This document shows, in pieces, positions 8,681 through 17,643 of a DNA stretch of 64,000 bases; the first letter of the stretch is position 1, and each line of letters opens with the position of its first letter. The position numbers and the translations under genes were made by a program. The notes under the pieces are model-generated. The model was not told the origin of the DNA, searched no databases, and saw only the letters and a program-made list of their open reading frames with translations. The DNA is from Betaproteobacteria bacterium (lineage in GTDB: Bacteria; Pseudomonadota; Gammaproteobacteria; Burkholderiales; SG8-41), in NCBI GenBank assembly GCA_025363575.1, contig JANYDM010000063.1, positions 1 through 64,000 on the forward strand. Direction: 5' to 3'.

Positions 8681-8723
8681 TCCTGGTTTTAACCGATCCC
8701 AAGTTTTCACCCGCAGGCAGCCC

Positions 8724-9560
8724 ATGGCAGATGAATATCAACCGCTGGTCAATCCGCCCTCTCAGCGCAAAGAACCGGCGATCTGGTTTGCGTTTCATCG
8801 CGGTGAACTGCTAGTTGCGAACGTCGATGGCCAAACGCAGTTGCCGCGCGGACGCGATATTTCGGACTTCGGAATAAAAGCGGTGCGCAGCCTCTACCTC
8901 GGCACCTATAGCGGGGAGCACTGCTACGTTGCCGAACTCGAGCACGCCAACGACCTGCCGCATGGCCATGCGATGCAGGGACTGCGCGCGATTTTCGGGA
9001 TGGTCGAGGAACCGCTCGCGGTGCTCGCCGGGCGCGCATTTCAGATTATGGAGTGGGACCGCAACCACCAGTTCTGCAGCCGCTGCGGCACGCCGACCGT
9101 GGCGCGCACGGAAGAGCGCGCGCGCGCCTGCCCCCAATGCCGCTTTACCGTCTATCCGCCGGTATCGCCGGCGATCATGATCCTGATCAAGCGCGGCCGC
9201 GAAGTGCTGCTCGGACGCAAAAAGGAATGGGCGCCCGGACGTTACAGCGCGCTCGCCGGCTTCGTCGAGCCCGGCGAAATGCTCGAAGACACGGTGCGGC
9301 GCGAGACCCGCGAAGAAGTCGGCGTCGAAGTCGAGAACATCCGCTACTTCGGCAGCCAGCCGTGGCCGTTCCCCCACTCGCTGATGGTCGCGTTTATCGC
9401 GGACTATGCGGGCGGCGAGATCCGGCCGGACGGCGTCGAAATCGAGGAGGCGCGTTTTTTTGACGCCGAACAATTGCCGCAATTGCCGCCCAGCATCAGT
9501 ATTTCGCGGCGTTTGATTACCACCGTGTGCGCGAAACTCGCGCGCGGCGAAGAAGTCTGA
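8724..9560 (+). CDS. nudC: NAD(+) diphosphatase / NAD-decapping hydrolase
   Basis: A 278-residue NudC. This enzyme hydrolyses NAD(H) to NMN(H) and AMP and removes NAD caps from RNA. The zinc ribbon is CSRCG...CPQC (about residues 118-137). The nudix box is GFVEPGEMLEDTVRRE then TREEVGVEVE (about residues 176-200). The NudC signature SQPWPFPHSLM follows it. Length is typical of proteobacterial NudC. The gene is convergent with dnaQ, with only 12 bases between the stops. Confidence 0.95.
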   Translation: MADEYQPLVNPPSQRKEPAIWFAFHRGELLVANVDGQTQLPRGRDISDFGIKAVRSLYLGTYSGEHCYVAELEHANDLPHGHAMQGLRAIFGMVEEPLAVLAGRAFQIMEWDRNHQFCSRCGTPTVARTEERARACPQCRFTVYPPVSPAIMILIKRGREVLLGRKKEWAPGRYSALAGFVEPGEMLEDTVRRETREEVGVEVENIRYFGSQPWPFPHSLMVAFIADYAGGEIRPDGVEIEEARFFDAEQLPQLPPSISISRRLITTVCAKLARGEEV

Positions 9561-9572
9561 CGGCCCGACGCG

Positions 9573-10286
9573 TTACGCCGCTTCAGCAGCTTCCAGTTTC
9601 TGCCACAAGCATGCGCCGCGGCTCGCCTTGTCGATCTCGGCAAGCTGCATTGCGTGCTCGGCGAGTTCTTCGCTGCTGGCGGCCAGCAAGACCAGCTCCA
9701 GCTTGCCGGTGGCGCGGCGCGTCGCGGCCTGCGCTTGCGGCGTCGGCGCAGCATCTATCATCAGGCTCTCCTGGCCGCGCGTCATCGCCAGATAAACTTC
9801 GGCGAGCAGGTTGGCGTCCAGCAACGCGCCATGCAGCGTGCGCGCGGAATTGTCTATCTGGTATCGCTCGCACAACGCATTGAGATTGTTTTTCTTGCCG
9901 GGATTCAGGTCGCGCGCCATGCGCAGCGTGTCGACGATCGAGGCGCAATGCTCCGCAACCGGCTTCAAATCGAGCAATCCGAATTCCGCGTCGAGAAACG
10001 CGCAGTCGAAGGCGGCGTTGTGAATGATGAGTTCAGCGTCGGCGACGAATTCGATCAGCTCTTTCACGATGTCGCCGAACTTCGGCTTGTCGCGCAAAAA
10101 TTCTTCCGTCAGCCCGTGGACCTCGAGCGCACCTTCCTCACTGGCGCGCCCCGGATTGACGTAACGGTGGAAATGATTACCCGTCGGCCGCCGGTCGACG
10201 ATCTCGACCGCCGCTATTTCGAGAATACGGTGGCCGAGCTTGGGATCAAGTCCGGTAGTTTCGGTATCGAGTATGATCTGCCGCAT
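9573..10286 (-). CDS. dnaQ: DNA polymerase III epsilon subunit, 3'-5' proofreading exonuclease
   Basis: A 237-residue DEDDh exonuclease. ExoI is ILDTETTGLDP at the N-terminus, ExoII is IIHNAAFDCAFLD, and ExoIII includes HGALLDANLLAEVYLAM. It proofreads replication as part of the polymerase III core with alpha and theta. The C-terminal tail after residue 185 is the flexible alpha-binding segment. It lies 17 bases downstream of rnhA on the same strand, the common rnhA-dnaQ pairing. Confidence 0.95.
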   Translation of the reverse strand: MRQIILDTETTGLDPKLGHRILEIAAVEIVDRRPTGNHFHRYVNPGRASEEGALEVHGLTEEFLRDKPKFGDIVKELIEFVADAELIIHNAAFDCAFLDAEFGLLDLKPVAEHCASIVDTLRMARDLNPGKKNNLNALCERYQIDNSARTLHGALLDANLLAEVYLAMTRGQESLMIDAAPTPQAQAATRRATGKLELVLLAASSEELAEHAMQLAEIDKASRGACLWQKLEAAEAA

Positions 10287-10303
10287 AATTTACGCCGGCC
10301 GAC

Positions 10304-10753
10304 TCACGCGCGCAGCGCGACAGATTCCACGCCTTTGTTCGCCAGCCCGTCGGCGCGTTCGTTGCCGTCGTGTCCCGCATGGCCCTTCACCCACAGCCAC
10401 TCGATGTCATGACCGCGGGCCAACTCGTCGAGCTGGCGCCATAAGTCTTCGTTCTTGACCGGCTTCTTATCGGCGGTCTTCCAGCCGCGCTTTTTCCACG
10501 CGTGTATCCACTCGGTGATGCCGAGCTGCACATACTTGGAATCGGTATGCAGCCTGACGCGACACTTGCGGTTCAACGCTTCGAGTGCGCGGATCACCGC
10601 GGTCAGTTCCATGCGGTTATTGGTCGTATGTTCTTCGCCGCCGCATAATTCGCGCGTGCGGTCGCCGTATTGCAGCAGCACCCCCCACCCGCCGATGCCG
10701 GGGTTACCCTTGCACGCGCCGTCGGTATAAACGTCGACCTCGCCACAGCTCAT
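10304..10753 (-). CDS. rnhA: Ribonuclease HI
   Basis: A 149-residue RNase HI that degrades the RNA strand of RNA-DNA hybrids. Catalytic residues are visible in [14 protein letters not shown] (first Asp), [14 protein letters not shown] (Glu), LHTDSKY (Asp) and [12 protein letters not shown] (His and Asp). I chose the ATG at 10753 since [12 protein letters not shown] is the normal N-terminus; the frame stays open upstream into the methyltransferase gene without homology. It sits between a methyltransferase gene (14-base gap) and dnaQ, all on the reverse strand. Confidence 0.95.
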   Translation of the reverse strand: MSCGEVDVYTDGACKGNPGIGGWGVLLQYGDRTRELCGGEEHTTNNRMELTAVIRALEALNRKCRVRLHTDSKYVQLGITEWIHAWKKRGWKTADKKPVKNEDLWRQLDELARGHDIEWLWVKGHAGHDGNERADGLANKGVESVALRA

Positions 10754-10767
10754 GAATCGACGCGCAT

Positions 10768-11535
10768 CTAGGTTCGCATCCGCGTGGCTGCGCGCGCGGC
10801 GGCCGCCGTGTCGTTGTCCTGCGTTTTGGGCACCACTGACAGGTTGGGCCGGCGCACCGCTTCCTCGCGCCACTTCGGCAGAATGACACGCATCGCGCGC
10901 ACGCGCTTCACGACATGCAGAAAATAAACGCCGCCGGCGATCGGCCACCAGCGGTCGCCGGCCGCTTCCATGAAGCGAAAGCGCTGTATCCATTTGTCCT
11001 GCACGAATGGCGGCACATAGCAGCCCATTTTGCCCGCGGTGACCTCGAGTTCGAGCAGCGCGAGCCAGTCCTTGAGCCGCGGCAGCGTGATGAACTGGGC
11101 GTCCCACGGGTAAACGTCAGGCGCGCGATTCGCCAGGCGGCGCAGGCCCCACAGGCTCCACGGATTGAAACATGCGATCACCGCGTGGCCCTCGGGCATC
11201 AGCACGCGTTGCACCTCGCGCAGTATCTGATGCGGATTGACGCTGAACTCAAGCACGTGCGGCAGCACCAGCAAATCGACACTGTTGCTGGCGATCGGGA
11301 GATCGCGAAAGCGCGCGCGCAAGCCCGCGGGCGCGGCGCGCGCGACGCGACACTTGAACGGGATACGGCTCGCACGCAGAAAGTCGTGCTCGGGCAAGCC
11401 GAGTTGCAGCGCGTTATACCCGAACAAGTCGGCGACGGTTTCATCGACGTACTTGAGCTCGCACTCGAGCAGGTAGCGGCCGAGCGGCGTCGTCAGCCAG
11501 GCGGCCGGGGTCTGCATATCGGGAATCGTTGACAT
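10768..11535 (-). CDS. Class I SAM-dependent methyltransferase
   Basis: A 255-residue protein of the class I methyltransferase fold, of the type often found beside rnhA and gloB in betaproteobacteria. The SAM-binding region is degenerate at motif I, but the motif-II/III region [20 protein letters not shown] and the following [15 protein letters not shown] segment are characteristic. There is no signal peptide. It is divergent from gloB, with a 56-base gap, and the two may share a promoter region. Substrate is unknown. Confidence 0.85.
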   Translation of the reverse strand: MSTIPDMQTPAAWLTTPLGRYLLECELKYVDETVADLFGYNALQLGLPEHDFLRASRIPFKCRVARAAPAGLRARFRDLPIASNSVDLLVLPHVLEFSVNPHQILREVQRVLMPEGHAVIACFNPWSLWGLRRLANRAPDVYPWDAQFITLPRLKDWLALLELEVTAGKMGCYVPPFVQDKWIQRFRFMEAAGDRWWPIAGGVYFLHVVKRVRAMRVILPKWREEAVRRPNLSVVPKTQDNDTAAAARAATRMRT

Positions 11536-11591
11536 GCCTGCAGTTTAAAACAAAGATACGGGCTCTGCACAAACTGAACAGGCGGCCTGCC

Positions 11592-12362
11592 ATGAATGAT
11601 TTAAGCGTTTACCCCGTGCGCGCGTTTCAGGACAACTACGTGTGGACGTTGCGCCGCGGCCCTTATGCCGCCGTCGTCGATCCCGGCGAGGCGCCGCCCG
11701 TGCTGTATTACCTGCGCACGCAAAAACTGCAGCTCACCGCCATCCTCAACACGCACCACCATGCCGATCATGTCGGCGGAAACGCGCAGCTGCTCGAGCA
11801 ATACAAGGTGCCCGTGTATGGCCCGTACGATGAGCGCATCCCGACCGTCAGCAACCGCGTGCGCGAGGGCGACCGCTTTACGCTGCCGGAGTTCGACATC
11901 GAGTTCGAGGTGTTCGAAATCCCGGCGCACACCCGCAGCCACATCGCGTTTTACGGCGACGGCATGCTGTACTGCGGCGACACGCTGTTCGCCTGCGGCT
12001 GCGGCCGCCTGTTCGAGGGCACGCCGGCGCAGATGCATGCATCGCTCGCCAAGCTCGCCTCGCTGCCGGCGGCGACGCGCGTCTACTGCGGACATGAATA
12101 TACGCTCGCCAACATCAAATTCGGCAAGGCCGTCGAGGCGGGCAACGCCGAACTCGCAAAATGGGAGCAGACCGCCGCTGCCCAGCGCGCCAAAGACGAG
12201 CCGACGCTGCCGTCAACACTTGCCCAGGAATTGCGTGCCAATCCTTTCATGCGCTGCGACCAGCCCGAAGTCATTGCGACCGCGAGCACACACGCCGGCA
12301 GGCCCCTGACCGACCCCGTCAGCGTGCTGGGCGAACTGCGCGAGTGGAAAAACAAGTTTTAG
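11592..12362 (+). CDS. gloB: Hydroxyacylglutathione hydrolase (glyoxalase II)
   Basis: A 256-residue metallo-beta-lactamase-fold thioesterase that hydrolyses S-lactoylglutathione to lactate and glutathione. The metal-binding motif NTHHHADHVGG is intact, as are GDTLFACGCGR and VYCGHEYT. The start is the ATG at 11592 (MNDLSVYPVRAFQDNYVW), matching the family N-terminus; an in-frame start 63 bases upstream would only add a non-homologous leader. The C-terminal glutathione-binding helix region is complete. Confidence 0.95.
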   Translation: MNDLSVYPVRAFQDNYVWTLRRGPYAAVVDPGEAPPVLYYLRTQKLQLTAILNTHHHADHVGGNAQLLEQYKVPVYGPYDERIPTVSNRVREGDRFTLPEFDIEFEVFEIPAHTRSHIAFYGDGMLYCGDTLFACGCGRLFEGTPAQMHASLAKLASLPAATRVYCGHEYTLANIKFGKAVEAGNAELAKWEQTAAAQRAKDEPTLPSTLAQELRANPFMRCDQPEVIATASTHAGRPLTDPVSVLGELREWKNKF

Positions 12363-12408
12363 TGCTTCAAATCACTCGCTTAGCATTGATTTTCCGCAGG
12401 AATTTACC

Positions 12409-12438
12409 TTGACTCGTGAGTGGGGGGTTAGGTAACAT
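12409..12438 (+). promoter_or_regulatory. Putative sigma-70 promoter of mltD
   Basis: TTGACT (12409-12414) and TAACAT (12433-12438) are separated by 18 bases. They lie 34 bases upstream of the mltD start, after the gloB stop. Confidence 0.45.
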
Positions 12439-12471
12439 GGCCGCGTTCAATCGAGACCAGATGGCCACCTG

Positions 12472-13902
12472 ATGCAGCCTCGAATCAGCGCTTTATTGTT
12501 TGCCGCCGGACTCTTGGTCCTCACCAATTCACCGCTGTCGTTCGCCGCTGACGCACCGCCCGGCGAGCCGCTCGTACTCAAGCAATCCGCGCTCGACGCC
12601 GCCCCCGCGGAGCGCGCCACACCCGCCGTCGCCGATGGCCTGCCGGCGGAACCGTCGGCGACTATCACGCCACCGCCCGCCGCCGCTCTCCCGCCCCTGA
12701 TGGATTTGACGAAAGCGCCGACCAGCGTGTGGCAGCGCATTCGCAACGGCTTCGGCCTGCCGGACATGACGAGCCCCCTCGTGCGCGACCAGGAGGAATG
12801 GTTTTCGCGCCGGCCCGAGTACATCGCGCGCACGGTCGCGCGCAGCAGCCGTTATCTCTATTACATCGTGGAGCAGGTCGAAAAACGCGGCATGCCGAGC
12901 GAAATTGCCCTGTTGCCCATTATCGAGAGCGCGTATAACCCGGTCGCCTATTCGCGCGCGCACGCCTCGGGCATCTGGCAGTTCATCCCGTCGACCGGCA
13001 AGTCGTACGGCCTGCACCAGAATTTCTGGTACGACGGCCGGCGCGACGTGATGGCGGCGACCAATGCAGCGCTCGACTACCTCGCGAAGCTCTACGAAAT
13101 GTTCGGCAGCTGGGACCTGGCGCTCGCGTCGTACAACTGGGGTGAAGGCGCGGTGTCGCGTGCAATCTCGAAGAATGCGGCCAGGGGCCTCGCCACCGAT
13201 TACCAAAGCCTGAACATGCCGAACGAGACGCGCAATTACATGCCCAAGCTGCAGGCGGTCAAGAACATCATCGCCAATCCCGGGCAGTACGGCATCGAGC
13301 TCGCGGAAGTACCCAATCAGCCGTATTTCGTCGCCGTCACGACGACCAGACATATCGACGTAAAACTCGCCGCCAAGTTTGCCGACATGCCGCTCGAAGA
13401 ATTCGTGTCGCTCAACCCGGGCAACAGCCGGGCGGTGATCAAGGCCGACGGCGAGCGCTCGCTGCTGTTCCCCGCCGACAAAGCCGATACCTTTCGCCTT
13501 AACATGCAGGCCAGCGATCAGCCGCTGGTGTCATGGCAGGCTTACAAACTGAAACCGGGCGAAACCATCGATCGCATCGCGGCCCGTTACGGCATGAACG
13601 GCACCCAACTCAAACAAGTCAACGGCATCACCGGCAAGCGCGGCATCGCCGCCGGCTCGACGCTGTTGGTGCCCTCGGGCGGCAGCGCGACGCCGTACCT
13701 GCCCGACCTGCCGGCGCCGGCGGTGGCCGCCGGCAAAGCGCCGAGAAAATCCGCGAAATACGCCGCGCGCAAAGGCGGCGCCTCGAAAGTCGCGCAAAAG
13801 CCGGGGCGCCGGCACACGCTGGCGAAAAAACCGGGCGCTGCCGGGAAAAGCGTCGCCGGCCATAGCACGAAGAAAATCGTGCTCGCGCAAAAACCGCGCT
13901 AG
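12472..13902 (+). CDS. mltD: Membrane-bound lytic murein transglycosylase D with LysM domain
   Basis: A 476-residue peptidoglycan-cleaving enzyme. It has a signal peptide (residues 1-26), a Pro/Ala-rich linker, then a lysozyme-like SLT domain in which ALLPIIESAYNP holds the catalytic Glu, followed by ASGIWQFIPSTGKSYGL and LASYNWGEGAV. One LysM domain (about residues 357-396) has the pattern YKLKPGETIDRIAARYGMNG. The C-terminal 75 residues are a Lys/Ala/Gly-rich basic tail, which could bind DNA or the wall. No lipobox Cys is obvious, so membrane attachment is uncertain. E. coli MltD has two LysM repeats; only one is clear here. Confidence 0.92.
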   Translation: MQPRISALLFAAGLLVLTNSPLSFAADAPPGEPLVLKQSALDAAPAERATPAVADGLPAEPSATITPPPAAALPPLMDLTKAPTSVWQRIRNGFGLPDMTSPLVRDQEEWFSRRPEYIARTVARSSRYLYYIVEQVEKRGMPSEIALLPIIESAYNPVAYSRAHASGIWQFIPSTGKSYGLHQNFWYDGRRDVMAATNAALDYLAKLYEMFGSWDLALASYNWGEGAVSRAISKNAARGLATDYQSLNMPNETRNYMPKLQAVKNIIANPGQYGIELAEVPNQPYFVAVTTTRHIDVKLAAKFADMPLEEFVSLNPGNSRAVIKADGERSLLFPADKADTFRLNMQASDQPLVSWQAYKLKPGETIDRIAARYGMNGTQLKQVNGITGKRGIAAGSTLLVPSGGSATPYLPDLPAPAVAAGKAPRKSAKYAARKGGASKVAQKPGRRHTLAKKPGAAGKSVAGHSTKKIVLAQKPR

Positions 13903-13918
13903 CCCGGGCAGCAGCCTC

Positions 13919-15637
13919 TCACCGCGACGGTAGCGTGCCGCGCCAGCCCTGCGGTATCGCCGACAATAGTTTCTTCGTGTAAGGATGCTGCGGGCGCAGG
14001 TAAATCTCGTCGGCGCCTGCAATTTCGACGACCTCTCCCTCGTTCATCACCATGATCTGGTCCGCCATGTACTTGACGACGGCCAGGTCGTGCGAAATGA
14101 AGATGTAGCTCATGCCGAGCTCGTCCTGCAGGTCCTGCAGCAGATTCAGCACCTGCGCCTGAACCGAAGCATCCAGCGCCGACACCGATTCATCACAGAT
14201 CAGAACGTCCGGCCGCAGCGTAAGGCAGCGCGCGATAGCAATGCGCTGGCGCTGCCCGCCCGAAAATTCATGCGGATATTTGGCGAACGACGACTCCGGC
14301 AACCCCACCTTGCCGAGCAGTTCGAATGCCATCTCGCGACGTTGGTCGTCGTCTGCGCCTATGCTATGTATCTGCAGCGGCTCCATCAGGATATGGCCGA
14401 TGGCAAAGCGCGGATTCAGCGACGCGTACGGGTTCTGGAACACGATCTGGATGCGGCGCTTGTACTCGAGCATTTCCTGTTGCGGCACGGTGAACAGGTC
14501 CCGGCCGCCGAACAGAACCTGGCCACTTGCTTCATCGTAAAGACGCAGCAGCGTAAGCGCCACCGTCGTCTTGCCCGACCCCGATTCACCGACGACGCCG
14601 AGCGTCTTGCCGCGGGCGAGCTTGAACGAAACATCTTTGACGGCGGAAAATGTTTTCCTGCCGAAGAGGCCGGTGCGCGTGTGGAAATTTTTGTTGAGAT
14701 GCCGTACCTCGAGCACGATGGGTTCGTCCCCGCGCAGACCGCGGCTGCGCTGCGGCGCATCGGCGCCGGCGACAGCGGCCCCGCCGAGAAAATCATCGAT
14801 CACAGGCAGGCGCTGCAGCCGCCGGGTCATTTGTGGCCGGCACAACAGCAGCGCGCGCGTATACGCGTCGCGCGGGCTCTCGAAAATCTGCCTGGCGTCG
14901 CCCTGCTCCCGGATTTCGCCGTCGCGCATGACGACGACGCGGTCGGCGATTTCGCCCACGACCGCAAGGTCATGCGTGATGAAAAGCACCGACATCTGCC
15001 GGCGCTTCTGCAGAGCGGCGATAAGGTCGAGGATCTGTTTCTGGACCGTCACGTCGAGCGCGGTCGTCGGCTCGTCGGCAATCAACAGCGCCGGCTCGCA
15101 AGCGATCGCCATCGCTATCATCACCCGCTGCTGCTGGCCGCCCGATAGCTGGAAAGGATAGGCATCGATGCGGGACGCAGGCTCCGGAATGCCGACTTCT
15201 TGCAGCAGCGCGATCGCGCGCGCCCGCGCCGCGCGCCTGTTGAGGCCGAGATGTTTGCGCACCACTTCCGCGAGCTGAAAGCCGACCGTAAACACCGGAT
15301 TCAGGGAACTCATCGGTTCCTGGAAAATCATCGAAATAGCGGCGCCCCGCAACTTGCGCATTTCGCGCGGCGCCAAGGCCAGCAGGTCACGGCCGCGGAA
15401 CAACACCTCGCTGCCGGCGTGCACGCGCGCGTTTTCTTTCGGCAGAAGGCCCAGCACCGCCAGCGCAGTGACGGATTTGCCGCTGCCGGATTCGCCGACC
15501 AGCGCGACTGTCGTATTGACGGGGACATCGAAGCTGACCCCCCTCACGGCGGCAAGGGCGGTCTCGCGGTCGACGCGAAAATCCACGCGCAGATCGCGCA
15601 CGCTCAATAGCGGCTGATGGTCTGTCATTTCGCTCAT
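13919..15637 (-). CDS. Peptide-type ABC transporter, dual ATP-binding protein
   Basis: A 572-residue fusion of two ABC ATPases (OppD-OppF type in one chain, as in YejF). Each half has Walker A ([24 protein letters not shown]), a signature ([16 protein letters not shown]) and a Walker B followed by Glu ([23 protein letters not shown]; the second is Asp-Glu-Ser instead of Asp-Glu-Pro). The start is the ATG at 15637 overlapping the permease stop by 4 bases; the open frame above it is a shadow of the permease. It is the last gene of the reverse-strand importer operon. Confidence 0.92.
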   Translation of the reverse strand: MSEMTDHQPLLSVRDLRVDFRVDRETALAAVRGVSFDVPVNTTVALVGESGSGKSVTALAVLGLLPKENARVHAGSEVLFRGRDLLALAPREMRKLRGAAISMIFQEPMSSLNPVFTVGFQLAEVVRKHLGLNRRAARARAIALLQEVGIPEPASRIDAYPFQLSGGQQQRVMIAMAIACEPALLIADEPTTALDVTVQKQILDLIAALQKRRQMSVLFITHDLAVVGEIADRVVVMRDGEIREQGDARQIFESPRDAYTRALLLCRPQMTRRLQRLPVIDDFLGGAAVAGADAPQRSRGLRGDEPIVLEVRHLNKNFHTRTGLFGRKTFSAVKDVSFKLARGKTLGVVGESGSGKTTVALTLLRLYDEASGQVLFGGRDLFTVPQQEMLEYKRRIQIVFQNPYASLNPRFAIGHILMEPLQIHSIGADDDQRREMAFELLGKVGLPESSFAKYPHEFSGGQRQRIAIARCLTLRPDVLICDESVSALDASVQAQVLNLLQDLQDELGMSYIFISHDLAVVKYMADQIMVMNEGEVVEIAGADEIYLRPQHPYTKKLLSAIPQGWRGTLPSR

Positions 15638-16689
15638 TTCAGGCGCGGGTCGAGCGCATCGCGCAACGCGTCCGTGAACAGACTGAACGCGGTGACCAGC
15701 GTCGCCATCGCCAGCGTCGCCGCGGCGAGCTGCCACCATTTGCCGAGGATGAGCTCGTTTTGCGCTTCGTTGAGCATGCTGCCCCACGACACGGTGTCGA
15801 CGCCCACGCCGAAGCCCAGAAAACTCAGGATCACCTCCGATTTTATGAAAAGCACCACGTGCAACGAAAGCTGCACGAGAATGACGTGGCTCACGTTCGG
15901 CAAAATGTGCACGAACATGCGGCGCAGATGGGAAGCGCCGATTGCGTCGGCGGCCTGGATGTATTCGCGCGCCTTGTGCTTGAGATACTCGGCGCGCACC
16001 AGCCGGAATATCCCCGGCCATCCGGTCAATCCCAGTATGAGCACCACCGTCAGCGTGCCTTTTTGATTAAGCACGGCCGCGATGGCAAGTATCAGCAAGA
16101 GATAGGGCACAGACGTGAAGACGTTGTAAAACCAGTTGAAGAAATCGTCGAGCGCGCGTCCGTAGTAGCCTGCGAAAGCGCCGGACACGGTGCCGATCAA
16201 TGTCGCCAGCACGGCAGCAGCGAGCCCGACGAATAGCGACGTCTGAGTGCCTTTGATTGCTTTCTTCAGTACGTCGCGGCCCCATTTGTCGCCGCCGAAC
16301 AGAAGCGTACGCGATTTTACGGTGATGCGCTCTGCGGCGCCTGGCGTCTGCCTGATTTCGTTCAGCGCGTCCGCCAGCGGATCGGCAATAGACGGAACTG
16401 CCGTCGGGTCGCCGCCCGCCGCGGGGGCTTCCGTTTGTCCGCCTGCTTGCGCGGCCGCGTCCTGCCCGCCGGTGAATACGGGTGGCGCGTAATTAACGCC
16501 GGCTTCCACGGACCAATCGCCGGCAACGAGCCCCAGGCCCGAGGCAATCATCAACGCGATGAAAAATATGACGATCGCCAAAGCGACCATGCCCACCCGA
16601 TCGCGCTTGAGGCGGCGCCATGCGAGCGTCCACACGCCGGCCGATTCTGCGTGCCGCGGACCGACGCCGGCAAAAACCGCGGCCGTCAT
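15634..16689 (-). CDS. Peptide-type ABC transporter permease (DppC/YejE type)
   Basis: A 351-residue inner-membrane permease. An N-terminal membrane segment (about residues 36-56) is followed by a periplasmic Ala/Gln/Pro-rich insert, then five more membrane segments. The EAA loop, which contacts the ATPase, is EYIQAADAIGASHLRRMFVHILPN. Its start overlaps the stop of the partner permease by 4 bases. The long periplasmic loop is the kind seen in YejE-like proteins. Confidence 0.9.
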   Translation of the reverse strand: MTAAVFAGVGPRHAESAGVWTLAWRRLKRDRVGMVALAIVIFFIALMIASGLGLVAGDWSVEAGVNYAPPVFTGGQDAAAQAGGQTEAPAAGGDPTAVPSIADPLADALNEIRQTPGAAERITVKSRTLLFGGDKWGRDVLKKAIKGTQTSLFVGLAAAVLATLIGTVSGAFAGYYGRALDDFFNWFYNVFTSVPYLLLILAIAAVLNQKGTLTVVLILGLTGWPGIFRLVRAEYLKHKAREYIQAADAIGASHLRRMFVHILPNVSHVILVQLSLHVVLFIKSEVILSFLGFGVGVDTVSWGSMLNEAQNELILGKWWQLAAATLAMATLVTAFSLFTDALRDALDPRLK

Positions 16690-17624
16690 TTAAGTTGCAC
16701 GCGCGGATCTGCCGCCCGGTACAGCAGGTCGGCGAGGAGGTTGACGAGCATGGTGGCTATCGCAACGTAGACTGTCACGGCTTTGATGACCGGGAAGTCG
16801 CTGCGCTCCACGGCGAGAATAACTTCACGGCCGATGCCGGGAATCGAAAAGAATCGCTCGATCAGGAAGGCGCCCACCAGCAGGCCCGGCAGCTGGATCA
16901 TGACGTTGGTGATGATAGGTATGGCCGCGTTGCGCAGCACGTGCACCCACATCACGCGCGATTCGCTCATCCCTTTGGCGCGTGCCGTGCGTACGTAGTC
17001 CTGGTTAATCTCGTCGAGAAAAAAACTGCGGTACAGCCGCGTGTCGGGCGCGACCGAAACGATAACGCCGACGATGATAGGCAGCAGGCTGAACCTGAGC
17101 AGGTTCTCGGCCAGGCCATTGCCCCAGCCCTGCACCGGGAACCAGCCGAGCTGATAGGCGAAGAAGTACTGCAGCACAATGATGTAGACGAGGATACTGA
17201 CCGACTGACCGACCGTGCAGCCGATCATGACCAAACGGTCGGTGAGCGATCCGCGCATGTACGCAACCAGCATCGCCGCCGCCATCGCCAGTATCGTCTC
17301 GATAACCAGCAACGGCAGCAGCACCGTGAGCGACGGGCCCAGCCGCGCGGTGAATATTTCCGACACGCGCTCGTTGGTGGCCCAACTCACGCCAAAATCG
17401 CCGCTGACGATTTGTTTGATGAAAATCCACAGTTGCACGTAATACGGCTGGTCGACCCCGAGCTGGCGCCGGATGTTTTCGATCTGCTCCGGATTCGAAA
17501 TCTTGCCCGCGAGCAGATACGCCGGATCGCCGCCGACCCAGTTGAACAGGCCGAAGACCAGCAGTACGACGCCGAGCAGCGTCGGCACCATTTGCCACAG
17601 GCGGCGGATTATGTAGGCAGGCAT
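16686..17624 (-). CDS. Peptide-type ABC transporter permease (DppB/YejB type)
   Basis: A 312-residue permease with the usual N-terminal membrane segment (YIIRRLWQMVPTLLGVV) and five following segments. The EAA loop is YVRTARAKGMSESRVMWVHVLRN. I chose the ATG at 17624 because MPAYIIRRL is the normal N-terminus and it lies 19 bases after the substrate-binding-protein stop; a start 42 bases further up would overlap that gene. It forms the heterodimeric channel with the DppC-type permease encoded next. Confidence 0.9.
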   Translation of the reverse strand: MPAYIIRRLWQMVPTLLGVVLLVFGLFNWVGGDPAYLLAGKISNPEQIENIRRQLGVDQPYYVQLWIFIKQIVSGDFGVSWATNERVSEIFTARLGPSLTVLLPLLVIETILAMAAAMLVAYMRGSLTDRLVMIGCTVGQSVSILVYIIVLQYFFAYQLGWFPVQGWGNGLAENLLRFSLLPIIVGVIVSVAPDTRLYRSFFLDEINQDYVRTARAKGMSESRVMWVHVLRNAAIPIITNVMIQLPGLLVGAFLIERFFSIPGIGREVILAVERSDFPVIKAVTVYVAIATMLVNLLADLLYRAADPRVQLK

Positions 17625-17643
17625 GCGCGCGTTCGTCTGTCCG